A stretch of DNA of 64,000 nucleotides. It comes from Metamycoplasma sp051549855. Its GTDB lineage: Bacteria; Bacillota_I; Bacilli_A; Mycoplasmatales; Metamycoplasmataceae. The notes under the pieces are model-generated. The model worked only from the letters and a program-made list of their open reading frames with translations. It searched no databases and had not been told where the DNA came from. How positions within the stretch are numbered: the first letter of the stretch is position 1; each line of letters opens with the position of its first letter. Made by a program: the position numbers and the translations under genes. This document shows, piece by piece, positions 1 to 10,800 of the stretch. The DNA lies in contig NZ_CP196080.1 in NCBI RefSeq assembly GCF_051549855.1, positions 558,001 to 622,000 on the forward strand, written 5' to 3'.

Positions 1-1377
1 ATAAAAGTTGTTAACGAGGCATACATAACAAAACAAAAACAACCTTCAAGCTATATGGATATTAATAACTTTTTTACTCAATACAACAAAGAAGATGTAA
101 AAAATGTTACTAATTACGAGTCATGACTAAAAATTATTTTGCCTATCAAATACAATACTTACTATAATAGTGAAAATCTTGAAGTTTTTGCTGATATCCA
201 AACAATAATTTTGAAAATCATAAGTGATCTTAATTCAAATTCATATTTTAATAGCGTGCTGCCAAAACAATTTATGAGTGGCATCTTTTATAAGTTTTCT
301 TGAATTAGATCGCAAGCTTGAATAAAACAAGAATTACAAAAACAGTTTTTCAAAACCGTTTTACTTGCTTACTTGAATTTTTTCTATCTTGACATTAAGG
401 ATATCGAAATTGACTGAAAAAACACTGAAGATCAATTAGTAAGCTTCAGTATTTCAAAGGTTTACGACACAAATGGTAAAAATATATTAAGAGACGAAAA
501 TACTAAAAAAGTATTTTACATTCCAACATTTAGAGACTACAAAACTGATGCAATATTTGGGGTAGGACAAGATTTAGATGATTCCATGGATAATTTATTT
601 AATGAATATTTAGTCAATCCTTTGCTAACATTTAACAAAAACATTTTTGGTTTTTATGACATTAATTACATTCTAAAATCTATTGATAGTTTAGAATTTT
701 TCAGTGCTCGTTCATTTAATTATTGATTAAACAATTGAGGTGATCATTTCATTAATATTCCCGTTCCTGAATACAAAAAAAATGAAGATAAATCTTATCG
801 CTTTGTTTCTAGTGAATTGACAAGTTACTATAACACTGACCAAATTCTTAAAATTAAAATCGAAGTAACAAAATTAGATGGTTCAAAAGTTTATTATTGA
901 TGATTAAGCAGTGCATTTGACGATCATGGTCACAAAATGAAAGGTTTAATCAAAAATCTAAAAACTCTTCAAGAGTTAAAACAATACACCCCAGATCTTG
1001 AGCTTGTGGATAGCACAGACTTGTATGAATATGATTTGCAAAATATCGCTAAAGTTCCTGACTTTGAAGGAATAAGTGTTGTGGATTTTGCAAATAGCTC
1101 TTTATTTAAGGCTATCGCAATCTATAGCGTACAACAAGCGCACACAATGAAACAAAACATAAATGACTTAAGTTGAGATGACGAAACTAAAATTGTCGAA
1201 ACTTGACTAAACATAATCTCTTTACAGTATGCAATAGGAACTCAAAAAGGTGACATTCATACTGGAGTAAATCATTTAAAAGTTAAGAGTTTTGAAGAAA
1301 ACAATAGAGACTATAAACTAGTAGTTCAATTTGTTGATAAAAATGGAATCGTCCTTTTAGAAAAAGAAATTAATTAG
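1..1377 (+). CDS. hypothetical protein, 5' truncated by window edge
   Basis: Open reading frame running in from the left edge in frame 1 and ending at TAG 1375-1377; at least 458 codons are present. Several in-frame TGA codons (for example at 127 and 301) are read as Trp. The visible part is rich in Asn, Lys, Tyr and Phe, with no obvious membrane segment or catalytic motif; the N-terminus, and so any signal peptide, is missing. The stop is followed after 8 nt by the start of a lipoprotein gene with an intervening AGGAG-like site, so the two are probably co-transcribed. This suggests a surface or surface-associated role, but I do not recognise the family. Confidence 0.7.
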
Positions 1378-1385
1378 GAGTTAAG

Positions 1386-2408
1386 ATGAAAATAAAGAAA
1401 TTTTTAACACTATTTTCTTTAGTTCCCCTTGCTGCATTTATACCTGTTTTAGCAATGAGTTGTGACAATGAAAATTCAAAGGAAGATAAAACAGAAATAG
1501 TAAATCAATTGACTGAAAATTATCGCTTGTTGAGTGAAGATTTAACAAAAATCAGTCAAATAAATACAAAATATCGCGCTCTTACGCAAAAGTTTGTAGA
1601 CTCATTCGATTCGTTAAGTAGAAGTATTGATGATCTCCAATTGACTGTAAAAGTTTCCGATTCAGATTTAATTCAAAAAGCAGACAATGTTAAAAGAAAA
1701 TATTTTCTAAGAGTTAATCTTTCTGATAATGGTACAAAACTTGCTGAAATTAAATCAAGTGAAATGTTTTCAAAAATGTACTACGTAAATCAAGAATCTC
1801 AAAGCACGCTAGTATTGACTGAAGATAAAATAAATAGCTTACTTATTAATCAAAGTTCGTTTAAGCAAAACAATGAATTATCACAAGCACTATTGAATCT
1901 AAGGCTTCTATTTACAGCACAACAAAACAAACAAGATACAAGCGGATACTCATCAAGCGAAGAATCTCTAAAACGAATAAATGAATACGTAAAAACTAAT
2001 ATATTTGATGCAAATAAACTTAATACTCTTGGAGATTTAGATAATTTTGTAAATAACTCATCAAATATAAACAAATTCCATACACACGCTTATGTAAACT
2101 TAAGTATTGAAAATATTTACTGAATAGCAAGATTTAAAAATGACATAGCAAAAGATAACGTTATTGCAAAAATGAAGTTAGATATTAATTCGCTGTTAGA
2201 AGAAGTAAAAAACAAACTGGGCGAACATAAAGAAGTACTAGTAAAAGTTCAAACAATTGAAGCTCAACTTCAGGACCTAGAATCTAAAATCAATGACATT
2301 AACAACATTTCACACGAAGACTTTCAAAAAGATATTCAAAATATCAAGAATGATTTTTTAAACTCAGACCACTGACAAAAAATTAATGAACTTTTGGCAA
2401 AAATATAA
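1386..2408 (+). CDS. putative lipoprotein
   Basis: 340-aa protein starting ATG behind a TAGGAG Shine-Dalgarno site 4-5 nt upstream. Residues 1-26 form a classical lipoprotein signal peptide: a KIKK basic start, a hydrophobic core and a lipobox ending LAMSC, with Cys26 the predicted lipidated residue. The rest is hydrophilic, with a likely coiled coil in the last 80 residues (Leu/Ile spacing around the segment encoded near 2172-2340). Two internal TGA codons (2121, 2373) are Trp; the true stop is TAA at 2406. It lies just behind the truncated CDS and before a strong terminator, so it is the last gene of its operon. Function is not recognisable. Confidence 0.8.
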
Positions 2409-2412
2409 AATT

Positions 2413-2437
2413 ACTCAGTCCAAGGACTGAGTTTTTT
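2413..2437 (+). terminator. intrinsic terminator
   Basis: Perfect 9-bp inverted repeat ACTCAGTCC / GGACTGAGT with a 2-nt spacer followed by a run of six T. It begins 4 nt after the lipoprotein stop and lies between convergent genes. The reverse orientation has only a weak T-tract. Confidence 0.85.
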
Positions 2438-2480
2438 GTTTTTTATCGAGAAACTTATATTCAGTTGTTATACCAAGCCA

Positions 2481-4589
2481 CTACTTGACTTTTATAATGC
2501 ATTTGTCCAAGTCAACTCCAGAAACATTTAAAAGATTTGAAAGTCTTATTATTTTATTGTTTGTGTCAGAATGTGTATTAATTCAAAACTTATCACTTAT
2601 TTTATGTCACTTAGTTCCCGCTGCATAAGTTGCATTTGTTTGGTTTGCGAAATTCTTTACATCAACATCGGCTGCAAATGTTTCCAATTCATTTGGATAC
2701 AAATTATATAGTTCCTTAGCTAAGAATTCAAACAATTTTGTTCAATTTTTAGTAAACTCATTACTTTTCAATACTTGATTATTTGATAAAGGAATTAGAT
2801 ACGAAATAGGTTTTTTTCTGCTACAATCAATAGGTTTTTTAAGTGTAAAAGTGATTTCTTTTTGTTGTTCTTCATTTTGCACTAATAAATTTGTAATTGT
2901 TATATATTCAAAAATGCCAATGAAATTGTCATAAAGTCATAAGCATCTCTTCTCAATCATGCTACTATTTCATTCCTTAGCGTTTATAACAGATTCATGT
3001 ATGGTGTAAAACTTCGATAGGTTCTTATCTCTTAAAATAACTTGTTTTTCTTGAAAAGGCTTATTGCTCATTTGTTGATTGTAACCAGTCAAGGTAAGAT
3101 TTCCAATTCTATCCATTATAAAATTGTGATTCTTCACGTCACTTTCTGATAACGATTTAATTCATGCTTTTGATAGTCTTTGGGGCATTATGTGTTCAAT
3201 TCAAATTTTGTCTGAATCCTCAATTTTTTCCTTTTTGTTTCTATTTTCTAAAAAGAATAAAAATCCTCTAGCTCATTTTTTTAATGATTGATTATTATAA
3301 AAATCTTCCTCTCTAAAAATCACTTGTATTTTGTCATTTGATGGCATTGAAAGTGAAAAACTAATATCATTTGTTTCTTTTAATAATGTTTGAAAAAAGT
3401 TCAAATCTGAGTGTAAATTTTTAGTATTTTCAATCTTTTTAAATAAACTGGCAAAAGAAATTCTAATCTTTGAAGCGCTTGTTTTTATCAAGATATTTCT
3501 TGCTATTATTGATATGGTTCAATTTAAGATATCAATTACTTCATTTTCTGGTAATGCTTCAGGATGTAAGTTATGTTGTTTTAATATTTTTAGAATGAAA
3601 ACATCTGCATAACTTCCTGGCAATGTTTTATACATCTCAATTTTTTGTCTAATTTCTTTTGAGTTTATTCTTTGTTGATCAATCAAATCTTGATATAAAT
3701 CTTGAAATTCACTAATTTGTTGCAAAACAGAATCAATGCTTCTCGTTTTTTCATATGTTCTGGCATTTCATTTTTGAAACGCTTCATATACTTCATGTTC
3801 GGAATAAATTCTGTCGTCGACATAAGTTAAAAAGTTTTTTAATAATTTATCAATTCCAACTGGGCATTTAGCTCACTCTAATCAATATTTTCTGAATTTT
3901 TCATCGTCATAACTCTTATTCATGAAAAGATAATTTTTAATTAAATCAACGTTTGTTAAATTAACTCCACGGGTATTGATGGTTTCATAAATTCTGTGTA
4001 CTTGGTCAATATCATCTACATTTCAAACAATGAAATAAACATTGAAAAAGTTATCTAAAAATTCTTCAAATTCTTTTTTGCTTGATATCGAGTTTTTCAA
4101 GAGAAAGAGAATACTCTCATAATTTTGAGCAAACTGATTATAGTTACCAGACTGAGTCTTTTTGTCACAGCTTGCGAGTTTAGGAGTTTCTAAATAGTTA
4201 TCAAACTTTATTTCTTTATACCACTCAAGACCACTGATGTCGCAGTTATATGATTTGCTTATCTTTTTGAGTGCCAAAAAAATAAGAAATAAAGTAATGA
4301 TTCTTTGCTGTCCGTCAATTATTATTTTTTGCGATACCCTATCATAAACGGACATGCTTTGCTCAATAGTGATACCAATGAAAAGATTTCTATTTGTTTT
4401 TATATCAATAACTAATTGTCGACAATTCTTTTTATTTCAACAATAGTCTCTTTGATAGCTAGGAATTACAAGTTCTAGCTTATTTTCTTTATCTAGCATA
4501 TCTTTGACTGAGCGTTTGAATGTATTTAAATTCTTATTTTTACTTATATCTAAATTATAGCAATACTCAACGTTGTCAAATTTGTGCAA
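2481..4589 (-). CDS. DUF262/DUF1524 protein (GmrSD-like, type IV restriction family)
   Basis: About 702 aa when in-frame TGAs are read as Trp; stop TAG at 2481-2483. The N-terminal DUF262 (ParB/GmrS-like) part shows IPSYQRDYCW near residue 41 and DGQQRI near 92, the nucleotide-hydrolysis/binding signatures. The C-terminal DUF1524 (GmrD, HNH-like) part shows HIMPQ near residue 466 and IGNLTLTGYN near 495. These families cut modified foreign DNA. No ATG precedes the DUF262 core except 4499; I chose TTG at 4589 because it restores an N-terminal stretch like that of the paralog upstream and an AAAGGTGAG site lies about 18 nt before it. ATG 4499 is the alternative. It follows its frameshifted paralog by only 14 nt. 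Confidence 0.8.
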
Positions 4590-4603
4590 AATAAAAGTGA
4601 GCT

Positions 4604-6881
4604 TTACTCACCTTTATCTTTAGTTTCTACTTTTACATAAGAATTAACAAGATCTGCACCGCATGCTTTCAAGATGTCACTAATAACATGGAGTTGATCA
4701 ATTTGCCTTAAGTCTTGATCGACAATGAAATCATCACTCAAACGATAATATCTATTATGTTTAAACTCATGTAAATTGCGAGTGTTCCTGTATCTCCGTG
4801 TTGTACTTTTTTCCGCTAATTTGTGTAAGGTTTTTGGGTAATTTTCATATATTTTTTTGACTATGTCTTTGTAAAAAGTACGAGTGCTAGAGTATTGTCT
4901 ATCATCTCTTCAAATTTTAGAATCATTGAAGGCAATTTGAGAATATGTTATTTTTGTGAAAGAACCTTTTTTAGGCACATCATTAAATCTAATGTAAGTA
5001 TCCGTTTTATCGATGTTATTGTTTTCATTCAAAACACTGCTATCAGCAGTAATTGAATTTAGGAAGATGTCTTTACTTTGTGTATTTACATCATCATTTG
5101 ATAACAAGTTTTTATATTCTGGAATGTTTTCGTTCTGGGCTGAGAAACCAATGTTTTGATATGGAAACATTTCAATGAATTTAGTTGCCATTATTTGCGA
5201 CCTTTCATTAATTTGATCTTTTGATCAAGTGTCACACTTAATTACGTACTCATTTATTAACAAGAATTTAGTTTTTTCTCGATTTTTAAGTATAGCTTTT
5301 TTAGACTCAAAATCTAGATTACCTAATTCTGTATTATGTCCTGTCAATGTCAAATTTCCAATTTTGTGTAAATATGATGAATACACATCGTTTGAACCAA
5401 AAAGATCAATTCAATTGCTACCTTTTGCATTTTGTGGTGCTATATGCTCAATTGATAAATTGCTTGAAAGCTCTGCAATTTCTTTTGATTTAGCTTTTTC
5501 TCATAAATAAAGAAATGATTTTACCAATCTCTTTTTTATGTCTCTTGAGTAAAAATTATCATCTCTAAAACTTGTTCTTATTTCTTCATCACTAGCAAGT
5601 TGTACGTTTTCAAATGGGTGTAATTTCAAATAATCTTTAAAAGCATCATAAAATGTTGGGAAATTATTTTGCTTGTTGTGGTTCTCTACCTTTTGATATA
5701 GGCTTACAAAAGCTCAATTGATAACTGAAATACTAATGTTTTTAATTATTGCCCTTGATATAAATGAATTAGTTCACTTAATAATATTTATTTCTGAAGA
5801 CCGATTTTTATTTTCAACTTTTGAACCTAAAAGCTCGATAAGAAAACTATCAGCACTTGTTCCGGGTAATTTTAAATAAGTATCAAGTTCTTCTTTAATG
5901 AGCTTATCGTTACTTAAACTATTCGAGTAAAGATTCATCATTTTTTTGTGAAAACGATCTACTTCATTTCAAACTTTTTCTGCATTTGAAGGTTCATTTC
6001 CAACAACATCATTTGCTCAGTCTTTAAAATTTTTGTAAATTTCTGACTCATTAATTACGCTTTGTTTTTTGTACGAAACAAAAGTTCTTATAACTTTAGT
6101 CAAATCTATTTTTTGTTCTTCTCAACAAGGTCAGTAATCCAAGAATAAACTATCTGCTTTTTCAAGGTCTTTAATTAATGTCACAAGAAAATTTTTGACC
6201 AAATCAATTGATTTTAATTTCACTCCACTTGTGTTGATAGTTGAATAAATTTTGTGCACATCTTCTTCATCACCAACTGACCATGTAGCAAATTTTGCAT
6301 TAAGTAAATTATCAACAAAAAGATCAAATTTCTCTTGAGTATCCAAAAAATCACTTAAGTATGTTTTTAAGCTAACGAAATTTTTGTAAAAAAGGTTTTC
6401 TTCTGTTTTTTTTGATATTTTGTTTACTTTCTTGTTCATCAAATAATTCTTCTAGTTTCTCGAATAAAACTGAGTCCAACTTACTAACAAAATCTATTGA
6501 ACGAATTTTTCTTGATTCAAGCATGCTTTTGTCAATTTTTATCCGGTTTTCGCTTTTTGGTTGCTTTGGTTCGTATCTCAAAAGAGCTTGCCACAATAAT
6601 CATAATTTTGTTATTCTTTGCTGACCGTCGATTAAAACATAACTCAGTTCGAAAGTTTTTTCTTTAAATATTTTTTGAAATATTAAAATTCCTAAAAATA
6701 AATTTTTATTATTAAATATGTCTAGAATTAAGGATTCTCACTGCGTCTTAGTTCAACAATATCTTCTTTGATAACGTGGGATTATAAATCTTTCAAAGCC
6801 TTTTATTTCTTTAGGATAAAGAATTTGTCCAAGAGTCTGAAGTATAATTACTGTTTCATTTGCGTTATAACTATCGATCAT
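4604..6881 (-). pseudogene. DUF262/DUF1524 protein, frameshifted at an A8 tract
   Basis: Paralog of the gene downstream. From ATG 6881 the first frame encodes IPRYQRRYCW (near residue 34) and DGQQRI (near 85) but ends at TAG 6372-6374 after 169 codons. The next frame, open from before 6439 to TAA 4604-4606, continues the protein with HIAPQ, IGNLTLTGHN and a C-terminal segment resembling the paralog. Removing one A from an A8 run (plus-strand T8 at 6406-6413) joins the frames into roughly 758 aa. As read, the product would be split inside DUF262; ATG 6439 could start a 611-aa C-terminal piece. It may be a decayed gene, a phase-variable gene in its off state, or a sequencing error. Confidence 0.75.
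6406..6413. repeat. homopolymer T8 (A8 on coding strand) at frameshift
   Basis: Run of eight T on the plus strand inside the upstream DUF262 gene. The reading frame changes here: a tract of seven would give one continuous protein. Runs of this kind are typical sites of slipped-strand mispairing in mycoplasmas, and of sequencing error. Confidence 0.7.
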
Positions 6882-6991
6882 ACTGATATTATAGCAGGTT
6901 TAACATTTCATAAAAAGTACTCGTTTCGAGTGATTTTTTGGTATTTTTTACTCAAAAAAACACAATAAATCCCACTCGTTTTTATTGAAAA

Positions 6992-7025
6992 AATAAAGAA
7001 AAACTAAGGTATTAATATACCTTAG
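6992..7025 (-). terminator. intrinsic terminator of the ABC transporter operon
   Basis: Inverted repeat CTAAGGTAT-TAAT-ATACCTTAG (7004-7025) followed, reading minus, by a T-rich tract from the plus-strand A-run 6989-7003. It lies just after the stop of the ABC ATPase gene. Confidence 0.8.
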
Positions 7026-7032
7026 CTTCTGA

Positions 7033-7857
7033 CTATTCTCCTGGGTTTTTAATGTCAATTTTTTTAATTAAACCGTTTTCTAAATAAATAACTTTGTGAG
7101 CCATTTTTGCTATATCCGGGTCGTGACTAACAATAATTATGGTTGAATTATATTTTTTATTGATGTTAGTTAAAATACCTTGGACAACCAAAGAAGTTTT
7201 TTCATCCAAAGCTCCTGTAGGTTCATCAGCTACTATTATTTCTGAGTTTTTTGCTAAAGCTCTAAGAATTGATACCCGTTGTTGTTGTCCTCCCGACATT
7301 TGCGAAGGATATTTGTACATACAATTTTCTAGATTGAAATCTACAAATAATTGCTTAATATCCATTCTTTTGCTTTTATCAGTTTGTAAATGAGCTCCTG
7401 TTTCAACGTTATCGTATGAATTTAAATTTTGTAATAAGTTATAGTCTTGGAAAATGAACGAAATGTTTTTACGACGAAATAAAGTCTGTTTAGCATCAGA
7501 AAGATAAGGAAGAGTTACATTATTAACAATTATTTGTCCTTCTGTCGGTCTATCTAAAGCACTTATTAAATTAAGTAAGGTACTTTTCCCAGAACCTGAT
7601 TTACCAAAAAGAACTGTAATTTCTCCCCTTTTAATTTCGAAACTTACACCTTTTAAGACTTCTGTAACGTTTGTTCCTGACACATATGATTTACGCACAT
7701 TTCTTACTTCAACAATGTTATCATCAGTGTTTTTTTCGTCTTTAAACTTATCTTTTGAACGTGGCGTATTGTTAGCTTTGATAATTTTGCGTAATTCTTG
7801 TTTTGAGACTTGATTTTCGTTATCAGTTTTATTTTTCTTACTTTTGTGCCCAAACAT
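7033..7857 (-). CDS. ABC transporter ATP-binding protein (MacB/LolD type)
   Basis: 274 aa. Residues 1-48 are a charged Lys/Asp-rich extension. The ATPase domain follows, with Walker A GKSGSGKST at 85-93, a Q-loop FQDYN near 136, signature MSGGQ at 187-191, Walker B IIVADEP at 207-213 and H-loop VSHD near 244. Spacing and sequence fit the LolD/MacB/FtsE class that energises FtsX-like permeases. Its ATG overlaps the TAA stop of the giant permease gene (TAATG), so the two are translationally coupled and almost certainly form one complex at the membrane. The exported or sensed substrate is unknown. No in-frame TGA occurs in this gene. Confidence 0.93.
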   Translation of the reverse strand: MFGHKSKKNKTDNENQVSKQELRKIIKANNTPRSKDKFKDEKNTDDNIVEVRNVRKSYVSGTNVTEVLKGVSFEIKRGEITVLFGKSGSGKSTLLNLISALDRPTEGQIIVNNVTLPYLSDAKQTLFRRKNISFIFQDYNLLQNLNSYDNVETGAHLQTDKSKRMDIKQLFVDFNLENCMYKYPSQMSGGQQQRVSILRALAKNSEIIVADEPTGALDEKTSLVVQGILTNINKKYNSTIIIVSHDPDIAKMAHKVIYLENGLIKKIDIKNPGE

Positions 7858-10800
7858 TATTTTCCTTTCAATAGATAAATAGGTTTAATTTTGTTTAATC
7901 CAATTCAAGCAAAGATTGATGTGACTGCAAAAACAACCAGTGCAAGAATAATACTTAAGAGAATAGTTGAGTAGTAAAGTGTCAGTGGCAGTACCATTTG
8001 ACTCGTGGCAATCAAGAAGGCCTGGAAACCAGCGATTAAGGCCAGTGTGACTGGAATCATTAATAGTGAAGCAATCAAGATAACAGGTATGTAATTGAAG
8101 AAGAAAAGATAAATTTTTTCTTTTGATGTATAACCTAAGATTGAAAATGTTGCAATGTTTCTTTCGTTTGCTGAAACCATTGAGTTAGTAATCATAATCA
8201 AGATAACTATTGACACAATGAAACTTATAACAACAAAGGCAATAGTGATACTTGTTATAGTTTTTGAAATCTCTTCGATAAATCCTGCCTCAATGTCTTT
8301 TGAGTTTACATTATTTGAAGCTGCATATAGAATGTCTTTTCCATAGATTGAATTTTCAGCAGCATAGAACTTGTTGATTGCGTCAATCATATTCTTACGG
8401 AAAGCAGGGTTAGCAATAGGTTTTGATTCTAAGGTTTCATTTCCCCAAGTATGGTAGTTGTTTTTTCCGTTATAGTTTATGTCTTTTACTTCTTTTTCAT
8501 CAACATTCAAGAACTGAGCAAGCAATTGTTGTCAATCTTCATTTGCATTATTGATTGCATTGTATGACTCAATAGTTGCTTGGAACATAGGTTTTATTGT
8601 AGTTTGTCCGTCTGCATTTTGATATCCAACAAACAGCTTTTTGAAGAATGAAGTAACTGACTTATCACCAGCTGTATTGGCATTATAAGTCTGTATTGCT
8701 CCCCAATAACCACTTGAAGAATAAGTAGTTAATGAAGATGTTGTTTGATATGGCATAGGATCACTTGACAAAATACCATTGAATGCTTCATAATGATCCA
8801 TATATCATTTTCTGTAATTTTGTTTAGTTTGTTCATCACTAGCACGAGCCTCAAGAGCATTTAATTCACTCATTCTAGCATTTTGGAAAGCAGTACTTAA
8901 TTTGTCTAAACCAGTAATTCTGTCAACAATTTTTTTCGATGTAATGAATTCATTGTTGATGTAAGTGTTGTTAATTCCTACTACTTTGAAATGATATTTA
9001 GTTGCAACTGGAGAATGCACTATTTGACTGACAAAACGATTAATATTGTTTGTAACTTGCATTTCAATGACTGAACCTATACTCAAGTTGTATTTATTTG
9101 CAGATAAGTTGTTAATGATGATTGGTAGAGTATTTTTGCTGAATTCTTCATCACTTACGCTGAAATCAAAATCAGTATTAATTAGTGATAAAAGATTTTT
9201 ACCTTTTTGATTTTCTAAAGTAACGAATTTAGAATCATCTTTGTATCCATATACATTGATATTTTGATTTCTAAATATTGTTTTAGCGTAAGAGTATTTT
9301 TCATTAGTATTATCGTTTCATAATACTCCGCCAAACGACATAAAGAAGTCGGTATATTTACCATTTCTACTTGCATTTAGTAAAAAGTCACGGTATAAAA
9401 CTCTAACCTTGTCCGTTTTGATAATAATTGCCTTTTTGTAAGTTTCTATTTCTTTGTCATATTCAATGAAGACGAATTTACCAATTTCATTTGAGTTTGA
9501 AGATAAATCTTGGTTTGCTCTTTGATACAAGAATCAAGAAACTTTTGGCGCATTATTATTTTCTGTAGCAGTTGCGTAAATTCCGTTTTCACCATACATA
9601 TCATATGTTTTGTAGAATTCGTCAACATCAGTGATTCTCTTCTTAGTGTTTGCATTTCAAATAAATTGAGTCAGCATCATATCACTTGAAGCTTTTTTAA
9701 AGATTTGTACAACTCTTGCTTTTTGAGTTTCTGGCAATGAAGCATAAACAATGTCTCAAGGTGATAATTCTACTGAAGTGTCTAAAGCAATGTCTAAACT
9801 TGATTTAGTTAGCACTGAAGGAGCAAAAGGTTTGTTTACAACGTCAGTGTTAAATGTGTATCCAGGTTTAAAGAAGTAAGGAGAGTTGTAATCATTTTGA
9901 TTCTTTTCAGTCGAAGAAGCACTAGCGCTCAAATCATCTGGCATGTATAATAGGTCTTCCAAATCATTCTTGTTATATAGAGCATAAGGTCCACCTTCAG
10001 TTGTTGGTGTTTCTAAGTCCATTTTGTAGGTGTAACTACGGTTTTGATATGTTCTATTAATTGATTTAGGAAAGACGTTAAAGCTTGAAAGACTGAACAT
10101 CGTTATCAAGGCAGTAATTGCAAATGAAATAAATAATGAGAATAATTTTCAGAAGTTATTTAGTGTTAACATTGCCACAAAACGTGATTTAAGCGGTAAT
10201 TTTCTGAATGAAACCGCAATTCTTTGAGCGATTGGACCAATTTGTAAATCACTCAATCCAGACATCATTTCAATCGGTTTAATTCTCATTGATAAGTATG
10301 TAATTAAGAAGATTAGTGCTGATGTTGTGATGATAGGAATTGCTATTGTAACCAATAAAGTTCATCAGTTGAAACCAATGATTGTAGTTTGTAAGGTTCA
10401 GTATGAAGAGAATACTCTAAAGGCTGCAGGTTGAGCAAAGTGACCTACTATGTAACCTGATAATCCACCAATAAATGTACTCAATCAACAGAAGCTCGAA
10501 AAGGCAAAAGCAATCTCTCTTGAGCGGTATCCTTGACTTCTTAAAATACCAATAACTTTGTTTCTAACATTAATATAGCGTCTAATAATGAAATAAACAC
10601 TGATTGCTACTAATATGATCAAAATCATAATAGAGAACGTTTGCACAGCGCCAATAGCAGTAATGATTGAATTAATCAATTTAATTCTTATACTACGTTC
10701 AGGGTTTAAAGGATCTAGCTCTTCTGCTAGGTATGATTTGTCAGAAATATTTATTGAAATAGAACGAATGAAATTATTGAATTCTGATTTTAGAGTAGCC

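Noticed and set aside
5229..5510. Plus-strand ORF of 93 codons across the DUF262 region
   Set aside because: It lies antisense to the conserved HIAPQ/IGNLTLTGHN coding region and shows no initiation site; it is a shadow.
9446..9655. Second minus-strand frame inside the giant permease gene
   Set aside because: The permease frame runs unbroken through this stretch with TGA as Trp; the alternative frame has no ribosome-binding site or motif.
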